A stretch of DNA of 38,104 nt from Bacteroidota bacterium (GTDB lineage: Bacteria; Bacteroidota; Bacteroidia; Chitinophagales; Chitinophagaceae), in NCBI GenBank assembly GCA_029560415.1, contig JAKQKY010000030.1, positions 1 through 38,104 of the forward strand, read 5' to 3'. Numbering within the stretch: the stretch's first letter is position 1; each line of letters starts with the position of its first letter. Positions 7,399 to 13,777 of this stretch are shown in pieces. A program made the translations under genes and the position numbers. Under the pieces are notes generated by a model that saw only the letters and a list, made by a program, of their open reading frames with translations, ran no database searches and had not been told where the DNA came from.

Positions 7399-8499
7399 AT
7401 GAAGGAACCGTCAAATTCTGTTGCAGCCCAGGGCTGGAAACGGCTAAAGAAAAATAAACCGGCCATGGCGGGCTTCATCATCATTGTGTTCGTGATGCTA
7501 CTCGCCATTTTTGGTTATATGATCGTTCCCGATAACTCACCAGATGCAGATCTTCAAACCATAGAGATACAGGCGAAAAAACCAGGATACACCCAAATGT
7601 TCCTGCTCATTCCCGAAACAGGCAACACCCGCCCGAACCCTATAGAAGAATGGTTCATGGGAAAAAAATCAACATCAAGGTATTTGCCAATTACCGGGTA
7701 TGAAATAAAAGGAAAGGAATTGATCGTATCCAAATACATCGATGAGGATACAACCATCAAACAGGTATATTCTATTGATCTGCTTACTGGTAACAAGCCT
7801 GGTAATATTTCATCGCAAATTGTTACCAAAAAATACTGGCTGGGTACAGATACATTCGGAAGAGATATGTTGAGCAGGCTCGTGGTTGGTGCCAGGGTAA
7901 GCCTGGCCGTTGGTTTCATTGCCGTTCTGGTTTCATTAATTTTAGGCATTCTGTTGGGTGCACTTGCGGGATACTATCGCGGTTGGATAGACGAAGTAAT
8001 CATGTGGTTTGTAAATGTAACCTGGAGCATACCAACTTTGTTGCTCGTGTTTGCAGTTACCATTGCCATGGGAAAAGGTTTCTGGCAGATTTTTATAGCG
8101 GTGGGCCTCACCATGTGGGTAAGTGTTGCCAGGCTTGTTCGGGGGCAGGTGCTTGCATTAAAAGAACTTGAGTTTGTGCAGGCTGCCAGGGCATTGGGTT
8201 ATAAAGATGGGCGTATAATATTCAGGCATATCATACCCAATATGCTGGGACCGTTGATGGTAATTGCGGCAGGTAATTTTGCTACGGCCATCATCATAGA
8301 AGCCGGCTTAAGTTTTTTAGGAATTGGTGTACAGGCTCCGCAACCAAGCTGGGGACTGATGATCAAAGAAAATTATCACTTCATCATCACGCACAATCCA
8401 TTGATGGCCTTGTTGCCGGGATTTGCCATTATGATCCTGGTACTGTCGTTTAATTTACTCGGCAATGGATTACGCGATGCGTTGGATGTAAAGGATTAA
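7399..8499 (+). CDS. DppC/OppC-type ABC transporter permease
   Basis: The 366-residue protein has the OppC layout: a cytoplasmic N-terminus, one membrane helix (GFIIIVFVMLLAIFGYMIV), a long extracytoplasmic segment of about 100 residues, then YWLGTDTFGRDMLSRLVVGA, the classic entry into the permease domain. The EAA loop that docks onto the ATPase reads EFVQAARALGYKDGRIIFRHIIPN. Five membrane helices make up the C-terminal domain. The family imports di- and oligopeptides or nickel, but no partner permease, ATPase or binding protein is in the window. The start at 7399 leaves only the usual short cytoplasmic N-terminus; an in-frame ATG at 7327 would overlap the preceding gene. A near-consensus -7 box (TACTTTG, 7388-7394) lies just upstream. 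Confidence 0.9.
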   Translation: MKEPSNSVAAQGWKRLKKNKPAMAGFIIIVFVMLLAIFGYMIVPDNSPDADLQTIEIQAKKPGYTQMFLLIPETGNTRPNPIEEWFMGKKSTSRYLPITGYEIKGKELIVSKYIDEDTTIKQVYSIDLLTGNKPGNISSQIVTKKYWLGTDTFGRDMLSRLVVGARVSLAVGFIAVLVSLILGILLGALAGYYRGWIDEVIMWFVNVTWSIPTLLLVFAVTIAMGKGFWQIFIAVGLTMWVSVARLVRGQVLALKELEFVQAARALGYKDGRIIFRHIIPNMLGPLMVIAAGNFATAIIIEAGLSFLGIGVQAPQPSWGLMIKENYHFIITHNPLMALLPGFAIMILVLSFNLLGNGLRDALDVKD

Positions 8500-8969
8500 T
8501 CAATAGGTGCCACCGGAACGTTCCTGCTAAATCCTTCTTCCAGGGAGATAAAGGTTTCTGTCCGCTCTATCCCTTTGATCTTTTGCAGTTCATCGTGCAG
8601 CACATGTCGCAACTGGGTGATGTCTTTACAAACCACTTCAATGAACATGCTGTAATTTCCGGTGATATAATTTAATCGAATGATCTCGGGAATCTTCATC
8701 AGGTCTTTTGCAACGGTATCATAAAGAGAACTCTTTTCAAGATAGATACCTACAAAAGCGGTGATGTCATATCCCAATAATTTAAGATCTACATTCAGGC
8801 GGGTTCCTTTAACGATATTACTTTCCTGCAGTTTTTTGATACGTACATGTATCGTGCCGCCACTTACAAATAGTTTTTTGCCCAATTCGGCATAGGAAAT
8901 CTCTGCATTTTCCATCATTGCATGAATAATCTGAAGATCGAGTTTGTCAAGATTTAATTTCGCAGCCAT
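8496..8969 (-). CDS. Lrp/AsnC family transcriptional regulator
   Basis: This 157-residue protein has the standard two-domain Lrp/AsnC build. The N-terminal winged helix includes LDKLDLQIIHAMMENAEISYAELGKKL and a recognition helix TIHVRIKKLQESNIVKG (about 7-55). The C-terminal RAM domain (about 68-145, LGYDITAFVGIYLEKSS... to ...GIERTETFISLEE) binds effector, usually an amino acid. The stop codon overlaps that of the convergent permease gene by two bases in TTAA. Upstream lie repeated TTGAAATATTT boxes that probably bind it, and beyond them the divergent tRNA-like RNA. Family certain; effector unknown. Confidence 0.94.
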   Translation of the reverse strand: MAAKLNLDKLDLQIIHAMMENAEISYAELGKKLFVSGGTIHVRIKKLQESNIVKGTRLNVDLKLLGYDITAFVGIYLEKSSLYDTVAKDLMKIPEIIRLNYITGNYSMFIEVVCKDITQLRHVLHDELQKIKGIERTETFISLEEGFSRNVPVAPID

Positions 8970-9013
8970 TTTTCAATCGTTTTTCGTGAGAATTCAATAA
9001 TACATGCAAATAT

Positions 9014-9055
9014 TTGAAATATTTCTATATTTTCAAAATAATTGTTGAAATATTT
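9014..9055. promoter_or_regulatory. Direct repeats TTGAAATATTT, possible Lrp-family sites
   Basis: TTGAAATATTT occurs at 9014-9024 and again at 9045-9055, exactly 31 bp apart (about three helical turns). The first copy contains the palindrome GAAATATTTC (9016-9025). AT-rich, helically phased sites suit Lrp-family octamers, and the position between the lrp-like gene and the RNA gene suggests autoregulation plus possible control of the RNA. Confidence 0.4.
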
Positions 9056-9076
9056 TTAAAATAAATTCTATTCCTT

Positions 9077-9084
9077 TAGTTTTG
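9077..9084 (+). promoter_or_regulatory. -7 box upstream of the tRNA-like RNA
   Basis: TAGTTTTG matches TAnnTTTG exactly. No clear -33 TTG is found at the usual distance. Predicted initiation at about 9090-9092 would give a leader of about 30 nt containing a small hairpin, ACCG (9096-9099), GAAA loop, CGGT (9104-9107). Confidence 0.5.
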
Positions 9085-9122
9085 TTGTATCAATCACCGG
9101 AAACGGTATCAGATCTTAACAT

Positions 9123-9294
9123 TGTGGGGTGATGAAATTTTTGGCAGACATGCCCCCTTGTCTCGGGGGTGAGGACAACAGGACAAACGTAACATAGAGC
9201 CGTGTGTATGGCAACATATGCACGACCGGGGTCGACCACCGAACTTTGTGTTATAGCTAACTGCCTCGTGAAGGTTCGATCCCTTCCCCTACAG
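9123..9294 (+). ncRNA. Class II tRNA-like RNA with a giant structured variable arm
   Basis: By eye the RNA forms a full cloverleaf. The acceptor stem is TGTGGGG (9123-9129) with CCCTACA (9287-9293), 7 bp with one G.U. T8 and G9 follow, then a 3-bp D stem ATG/CAT (9132-9134, 9149-9151) with a GG-containing Leu-like loop. The anticodon stem is CCCCC/GGGGG (9153-9157, 9165-9169) with loop TTGTCTC, and the T-arm is GAAGG TTCGATC CCTTC (9270-9286). Base 73 is G and no CCA is encoded. The variable arm covers about 97 nt instead of the usual 11-24. It is closed by GAGG/CCTC plus CAG/CTG, then a 10-bp helix (9190-9199 with 9244-9253) and a hairpin (9201-9210 with 9215-9224) capped by GCAA. GUC would be an Asp anticodon, yet the body is Leu-like with Ser-like G73, and position 37 is a pyrimidine. 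A decoding role is therefore doubtful; a regulatory, decoy or amino-acid-sensing tRNA mimic is possible. Confidence 0.65.
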
Positions 9295-9311
9295 CAGGTT
9301 TTTCTATTATT

Positions 9312-9347
9312 AAACCCTTACCGGCCTTGTGCTTGTAAGGGTTTTTT
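9312..9347 (+). terminator. Strong intrinsic terminator after the tRNA-like RNA
   Basis: AAACCCTTAC (9312-9321) and GTAAGGGTTT (9335-9344) pair perfectly over 10 bp with a 13-nt loop, and the T run 9342-9347 follows. It lies 18 nt past the tRNA-like 3' end and marks this as an independent RNA transcription unit. The remaining 9348-9549 holds no gene or structure that I can support. Confidence 0.9.
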
Positions 9348-9549
9348 ATTGGGGAAATCCTCAAAAAAGTGGGAGGAATTAACGGTCTGACCGGTTTAGC
9401 ATTTCAGCGCTTAACTATTTGATTCCCTTTATGATATACTAATTCACCATTGCTCAAAACGCATATAAATATTAATTAATTTGTACTGATTCTCCGAAAT
9501 CCGTCAGAAATCAGGCCAACTCTTCATTTTCCCAAATCATCACAACAAG

Positions 9550-9557
9550 TATCTTTG
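9550..9557 (+). promoter_or_regulatory. -7 box of trmB
   Basis: TATCTTTG is a perfect TAnnTTTG ending only 7 nt before the ATG at 9565. Initiation would fall at or within a base or two of the start codon, so the trmB mRNA may be leaderless. The -33 region is only T-rich. Confidence 0.55.
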
Positions 9558-9564
9558 CCGCTTC

Positions 9565-10272
9565 ATGGCACAAAAAAAACTATTACGATTTGCACAAATA
9601 AAAACTTTTGCCAACGTGCACGAATACCCGGTAGGTATGCAGGGAAAATGGATGGCTTTTTTTAAAAATGAAAATCCTGTTATACTTGAACTCGCCTGCG
9701 GACGAGGAGAATATGCGATAGGTCTAGCAAAATTATTCCCCGATCAAAATTTTATTGGGGTGGATGTAAAAGGTAACCGAATGTATATCGGTGCCAAAAA
9801 AGCCCTTGACGAATCTCTTTCAAATACGGCTTTCTTAAGAACCCAGATCGAAATGCTGCCCGATTATTTTGCCCCGGCTGAAGTAGACCAGATCTGGATC
9901 ACTTTCCCCGATCCGCAATTACGAACATCAAAAGCCAAAAAAAGACTGACGCATCCCCGGTTCCTGCGCTTATATCAACAGGTTTTGAAACCTGGAGGAA
10001 CTATACATTTAAAAACAGATTCGCCGGCACTTTACCAGTTCACAAAACTGGTGATTGAAAAATATAGACTTACAGAATTGGATTCATCTGAAAACGTTTA
10101 TGCTGATCAACCGGTTGATCCTGCTCTCCAGATCAAAACACATTATGAAAGCCTCGATATTGCTCAAAGCAATAAAATTTTTTATGTAAGGTTTTCTTTA
10201 CCCGATAAACTGTCAGACCTTGATGAAGAACTCCAGGAATATTTAAAACAAACAGAACCTTCTCTCGCATAA
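9565..10272 (+). CDS. trmB: tRNA (guanine-N7-)-methyltransferase
   Basis: TrmB uses S-adenosylmethionine to make m7G at position 46 in the variable loop of tRNAs. The 235-residue protein shows the SAM-binding motif ILELACGRGEYAIGLA (about 40-55), the acidic strand end GVDVKGNR, and the family signature FPDPQLRTSKAKKRLTHPRFL with its Asp and basic residues. KPGGTIHLKTDS follows, also as expected. Length is normal. It heads a plus-strand set (trmB, DUF5522, alkyltransferase-like, OB/S1-like) with gaps of 18-63 nt. The gene starts 218 nt after the terminator of the tRNA-like RNA. Confidence 0.95.
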   Translation: MAQKKLLRFAQIKTFANVHEYPVGMQGKWMAFFKNENPVILELACGRGEYAIGLAKLFPDQNFIGVDVKGNRMYIGAKKALDESLSNTAFLRTQIEMLPDYFAPAEVDQIWITFPDPQLRTSKAKKRLTHPRFLRLYQQVLKPGGTIHLKTDSPALYQFTKLVIEKYRLTELDSSENVYADQPVDPALQIKTHYESLDIAQSNKIFYVRFSLPDKLSDLDEELQEYLKQTEPSLA

Positions 10273-10302
10273 AATTGTAGAACAAGCAATAACAACCCCA
10301 AC

Positions 10303-10506
10303 ATGGCAAGTGATTTTATAGAAGGAGAAGATTTTTATTATAACGAAGATGGGAATATGGTCCTCACAGAAAAATACCATCTTAAAAAAGGATATTGTTG
10401 TGGCAATGGTTGCAAACATTGTCCCTATCAATTTGAATCGGTTCCCGAACCAAAGCGAAGCGTATTGCTTTCATTTCAACATCCGACAGGTGATGAAAAA
10501 GCATAA
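10303..10506 (+). CDS. DUF5522 small cysteine-motif protein
   Basis: This 67-residue protein carries the compact motif YYNEDGNMVLTEKYHLKKG followed by YCCGNGCKHCPY, typical of the small Bacteroidota family DUF5522. The four closely spaced cysteines (CCxxxCxxC) suggest a metal or Fe-S site, but no function is established. It sits 30 nt after trmB and 18 nt before the alkyltransferase-like gene, so co-transcription is likely. There is no signal peptide or membrane segment, so it is probably cytoplasmic. Confidence 0.85.
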   Translation: MASDFIEGEDFYYNEDGNMVLTEKYHLKKGYCCGNGCKHCPYQFESVPEPKRSVLLSFQHPTGDEKA

Positions 10507-10524
10507 CCTGTTTAATGCGGTAAG

Positions 10525-10911
10525 ATGAAAAAATCAGCCCCTAAAAAAATCAAGGAAGAACAACCCAGGAACACAGGCAAAGAATATAGCTTTTTTTCAG
10601 ATGTATACGACGTGGTTCGGCAAATTCCAAAAGGCCGTGTTACTTCTTACGGTGCCATTGCATCTTTCCTTGGTACGAAACTCAGTGCCCGTATGGTTGG
10701 CTGGGCCATGAATGCTGCACATATAGCAAAACCTTCAGTGCCGGCTCAACGGGTAGTGAACAGGAACGGAATGCTTACCGGGAAACATCATTTTAAAACT
10801 CCCACCCACATGGAAGAATTGCTGAAAAAAGACGGCGTGTTGGTAAAGGAAGATACGGTGGTTGATTTTAAAACAAGATTCTGGGATCCTTCAGAGCATC
10901 TTCAACTCTGA
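10525..10911 (+). CDS. MGMT-family alkyltransferase-like protein lacking the active-site Cys
   Basis: The 128-residue protein matches the DNA-binding domain of O6-methylguanine-DNA methyltransferase: FFSDVYDVVRQIPKGRVTSYGAIASFLG, then SARMVGWAMN with the Arg that flips the damaged base. Where MGMT has the acceptor PCHR, this protein reads PAQR at 73-76, so it cannot accept an alkyl group. Cys-less homologues (ATL proteins) bind alkylated guanine and hand the lesion to nucleotide excision repair. That role is inferred from the family. The Lys-rich N-terminus (MKKSAPKKIK) may aid DNA contact. It follows DUF5522 by 18 nt. Confidence 0.88.
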   Translation: MKKSAPKKIKEEQPRNTGKEYSFFSDVYDVVRQIPKGRVTSYGAIASFLGTKLSARMVGWAMNAAHIAKPSVPAQRVVNRNGMLTGKHHFKTPTHMEELLKKDGVLVKEDTVVDFKTRFWDPSEHLQL

Positions 10912-10974
10912 ACATAAACGCTTATCATATTTCTTCATTCGATTGATCGTTGCTACCTTTAATCAAATTCAAGC

Positions 10975-11742
10975 ATGTCGGAAAAATTCATCAACGGGAA
11001 AATCAGCTTTATTCACCACGAAAAGAACCGTGCCGTCATTGAATATCTCGATCACGACAAGAAAAAGACCATCCAGGCCGATATTGATGACCGGGCGCAA
11101 GCAAAGCTTATTGCACAGAAGATCATCAAAAAGCCACACCGTTTCCTGGTTGGCGACATTGTAAAATTTCAGATCAAGAAAACAGGGGGCAACGGCCGTA
11201 TACTCTATGCTGATCATGTGCAATACCTGTACAACACAGCGCTGGAAATACTGATCAATAAGGCTGCCATTGAAAATAAGTTCACCGGGTATATCAAGAT
11301 CACCGACGATGAATACTTTATCAAGGAAATTGATTCTTATCTTTTTTTTCCTTTGAAAATATCCGCTTACGAAATACCTCCCGGTAACGAACAAACGCAG
11401 GAAACCGTTTTATTTAAACTTGAAAACATAGAAAACCCGGCAAAGATCACCGCCGTTTTATACAATCATACTTATATCCCTGAATTTTTAACGGCTGTTC
11501 AGCATTTTAAGAAGAAGAATCCCACCGAAGCCGTGGTCACTAAAATTTCACCCTTTGCAGTTTACCTGGATTTATTCAATGGTACCATTAGGTCTAAATT
11601 AACCATTGATGAATCGATTGCGGAAAAAATTGCAGACAAATCAATACAACCCGGCACTGTTATCCCGGTATTGATTTCTCACCTGAGTCCCGACAGGATC
11701 GTTGTAAAGCCGATAGAGGAAAATCCACAAGAAAGCAACTAA
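10975..11742 (+). CDS. Unknown protein with OB-fold/S1-like segments
   Basis: I do not recognise this 255-residue protein as a named family. It has no signal peptide or membrane helix and is rich in Lys and charged residues. The N-terminal FINGKISFIHHEKNRAVIEY resembles a cold-shock or OB strand pattern. The segment at about 178-245 (AVVTKISPFAVYLDLFNG... to ...VIPVLISHLSPDRIVV) resembles an S1 RNA-binding domain, where VxKISPFAVYLDL is the usual strand 1-2 pattern. An RNA-binding role is therefore plausible but unproven. It lies 63 nt after the alkyltransferase-like gene, with a TACCTTTA box (10954-10961) that may give it its own promoter. Its stop codon pairs with that of the convergent gene in an inverted repeat. 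Confidence 0.7.
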   Translation: MSEKFINGKISFIHHEKNRAVIEYLDHDKKKTIQADIDDRAQAKLIAQKIIKKPHRFLVGDIVKFQIKKTGGNGRILYADHVQYLYNTALEILINKAAIENKFTGYIKITDDEYFIKEIDSYLFFPLKISAYEIPPGNEQTQETVLFKLENIENPAKITAVLYNHTYIPEFLTAVQHFKKKNPTEAVVTKISPFAVYLDLFNGTIRSKLTIDESIAEKIADKSIQPGTVIPVLISHLSPDRIVVKPIEENPQESN

Positions 11743-11758
11743 GCTACCCCGTTAGTTG
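11736..11758. terminator. Inverted repeat containing both convergent stop codons
   Basis: CAACTAA (11736-11742) and TTAGTTG (11752-11758) form a perfect 7-bp stem with a 9-nt loop. Each arm contains the stop codon of one of the converging genes. It lacks a T tract on either strand, so it is at best a weak bidirectional terminator. Confidence 0.4.
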
Positions 11759-12336
11759 TAATAAGGCTGTATCATCCAATAAACGATCACCCCACTCACC
11801 GCTACATAAAACCATACCGGCCAGGTGATCCTGGTAAGCTTACGATGTTTTTCATATTCGCCTGTAAGGGCCCTGTAAGCCGTAAATAAGATAAAAGGCA
11901 GAATGATCGCCGCCAAAGGAATATGGGTTAATAATAATACATAGTAAATCATTCTTACACTTCCCACCTGCAATTTTTCATCATCACTTAGTATTCCATT
12001 GTGATCGAGGTCGCCGAATTTTGTTTCCCCGGCAAGCAGGTGATGCGCTATATAACTCAATAAAAATAATACCGACAACAGGATCGCGGTGATCATGATC
12101 TTCTTGTGCAGTAATTGTTTCTTCATTTTTATAGACGCCAGGCCGGCAACCAGCAATATGGCCACAGCCGAATTGATGATGGCATTGATCATGGCAAACA
12201 CATGAACATTAAAAGGTAGCTCCATTTCAAGCTTTACCTTGCTTAATATTACGACGGCCGCAAATACAATGACAGAAACAGTATATATGAATACCCTGGC
12301 TTTTGAATCATTCTTTTGCAAAGAAGGGGTCAGCAT
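11752..12336 (-). CDS. DUF420 membrane protein (oxidase-assembly type) with EF-hand-like loop
   Basis: The 194-residue protein has about five membrane helices and the DUF420 features ELPFNVHVFAMINAI, HKKIMITAI and LLLTHIPLAAIILPFIL. Relatives (CtaM/YozB group) are linked to assembly of heme-copper oxidases. The gene overlaps the stop of sco1 by one base (TAATG on the minus strand), so the two are translationally coupled. Between helices, residues 109-120 read DLDHNGILSDDE, a complete 12-residue EF-hand calcium loop (acidic or Asn ligands at 1, 3, 5, Gly at 6, Glu at 12). It would face one side of the membrane. Family call firm; calcium binding is inference. Confidence 0.87.
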   Translation of the reverse strand: MLTPSLQKNDSKARVFIYTVSVIVFAAVVILSKVKLEMELPFNVHVFAMINAIINSAVAILLVAGLASIKMKKQLLHKKIMITAILLSVLFLLSYIAHHLLAGETKFGDLDHNGILSDDEKLQVGSVRMIYYVLLLTHIPLAAIILPFILFTAYRALTGEYEKHRKLTRITWPVWFYVAVSGVIVYWMIQPYYN

Positions 12337-13124
12337 TATTTTTTTATTTTTTTATTTTTTATCCTGATTAAAATGTTCATCAGCAAGATCACCATGCCGA
12401 TACCGATAAAGATCACCGGGAGATATGGAATGAACTCACGGAAAATAGACGGGCTCTTTTTATCCCGTTCCAGCATCAGTGTAGGAATATCGCGTGCCAG
12501 CTGGGCCTGTTTCAATGTATCAAATCCATTGTACCATCCACGAACAACACGGCTGCTGTCGAGCAGGAAAAAATTCTCGGTATGAATAAAGGCGGTGTCT
12601 ACATTTACATCAGCAATACTCGCTTTCATTTCCTGTAACGCAAAATCATATATCTCCTTTTTATTTCCGGTTACAAACCACCAACTATCATGATTGATGT
12701 TGAATCGATCGGCAAACTTTCTTAACTGCGGTACGCTATCGCGTTCAGGATCTACACTGATCGAAATAAAATGGACGATATCGGCATTTTTCAAAAACGA
12801 GTTCTGCAGTTTCTTCATGTTGCGGGTCAATCCCGGGCAAATAGAAGGACACCTGCTGAAGAAAAAATTGATCACAAGCACTTTTCCTTTCAAATCGTCA
12901 AGGCTTACCTGGTTACCTAATTGATTGGTAAAGGTCATGTTCTTTACATGATGCCATAGTGTATCGGTACTGGTTTTTCCTTTTACTTCTTTGGTAATAA
13001 CATCGTCATAAAAATAACGGTGCGGCATCGGAACGGCATCTTTACTGTAATGTTTTACCAGCCAGTAACCTGTTAATGGCAGGAGGATCGCCAACATCAG
13101 GGCAAGTATTGCTTTCTTGTTCAA
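12336..13124 (-). CDS. SCO1/SenC copper chaperone for cytochrome oxidase
   Basis: Sco proteins deliver copper to, or reduce, the CuA site of oxidase subunit II. An N-terminal anchor (residues 5-24) precedes a thioredoxin-like domain with the copper motif C92-PSI-C96 (FFFSRCPSICPGL) and the third copper ligand H181 (AFIHTENFFLLD). The thioredoxin-fold landmarks VLVINFFFSRCP and SISVDPERDSVPQLRKFA are present. The protein is 262 residues, longer than minimal Sco because of an extra C-terminal membrane helix (YLPVIFIGIGMVILLMNILI). It lies downstream of the oxidase operon, separated by the terminator at 13254-13296 and a further gap of about 130 nt in which I see no clear promoter box. Confidence 0.92.
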   Translation of the reverse strand: MNKKAILALMLAILLPLTGYWLVKHYSKDAVPMPHRYFYDDVITKEVKGKTSTDTLWHHVKNMTFTNQLGNQVSLDDLKGKVLVINFFFSRCPSICPGLTRNMKKLQNSFLKNADIVHFISISVDPERDSVPQLRKFADRFNINHDSWWFVTGNKKEIYDFALQEMKASIADVNVDTAFIHTENFFLLDSSRVVRGWYNGFDTLKQAQLARDIPTLMLERDKKSPSIFREFIPYLPVIFIGIGMVILLMNILIRIKNKKIKK

Positions 13125-13253
13125 TTTTTTAAATTTTCAATCACAAAGGACGCTAGAAAAACATTACCACAAACATTTTTCTGCCTGTTTTAAAGCATCT
13201 CCTGTGATGTATTTAACAATGATCACCCGGAATTCGTTCGTTGATATTTTTCT

Positions 13254-13296
13254 TCATAAAAAAACCATCGTACCCATATAGGAGAAACGATGGTTT
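13254..13296 (-). terminator. Intrinsic terminator of the cox operon
   Basis: AAACCATCGT (13262-13271) and ACGATGGTTT (13287-13296) pair perfectly over 10 bp around a 15-nt loop. Read on the minus strand the hairpin is followed by TTTTTTTATG. It lies 23 nt beyond the subunit IV stop codon and ends the large operon before sco1. Confidence 0.9.
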
Positions 13297-13318
13297 AATA
13301 TTATTAAAAAACAGATGA

Positions 13319-13744
13319 TTAATCTTTGGCACCTTTCTCTACTGCAGCCGGGGCAACATGTTCGATATTAGGCCTGCTTCCTGCATTTGTATTTCGCAGT
13401 ACCTTCCAGCTGTTACCATCCCATAAGAATGCAATGATGAACCAAATGAAGAGGCACAAAGGCACAACAATTGTCATGATCATATTCCTTACTTCATCAC
13501 CAAGGTGCATGAAAACAGAAACGATATAATATGCTTTTGCCAAAGTGAGAATACCAATAATCACTTTTGTGGAAAGCACTGTGGCATAACCCAGGTGACC
13601 GTGCTTGGCATATAAAAAGTATCCAAGCGCAAGTTCAATAATGGTTAGCGCAGACAATACCCAAAAAATCTTCCATATCCTGGATGTACCACCAGAATGA
13701 TCGGGGTGAAAGGTAATTTCTGATGAAGAAGAATGTGATGACAT
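13319..13744 (-). CDS. Cytochrome c oxidase subunit IV family protein
   Basis: This 141-residue protein has three membrane helices (WKIFWVLSALTIIELALGYFL, a second around VIIGILTLAKAYYIVSVFMHL, a third around IVVPLCLFIWFIIAFLW), the pattern of the prokaryotic subunit IV (CtaF/CyoD-like) that stabilises the oxidase. A Ser/His-rich N-terminus and a soluble tail of about 30 residues flank them. It is the last gene of the cox operon, 33 nt after the second subunit III gene, and the terminator follows. Confidence 0.88.
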   Translation of the reverse strand: MSSHSSSSEITFHPDHSGGTSRIWKIFWVLSALTIIELALGYFLYAKHGHLGYATVLSTKVIIGILTLAKAYYIVSVFMHLGDEVRNMIMTIVVPLCLFIWFIIAFLWDGNSWKVLRNTNAGSRPNIEHVAPAAVEKGAKD

Positions 13745-13777
13745 AATTATTTTTTAATAATGAATTTCAGAATTTGA

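Noticed and set aside
9123..9294. tmRNA, SRP RNA, RNase P RNA or hammerhead ribozyme
   Set aside because: tmRNA lacks an anticodon arm and needs a tag frame ending like ALAA, which is absent. The SRP and RNase P signature motifs are not found. TGATGA near 9130 is not followed by the other hammerhead core parts.
9123..9294. Intron-containing ordinary tRNA
   Set aside because: Bacterial tRNA introns interrupt the anticodon loop. Here the anticodon arm is intact and the extra sequence lies in the variable arm, where its ends pair with each other.
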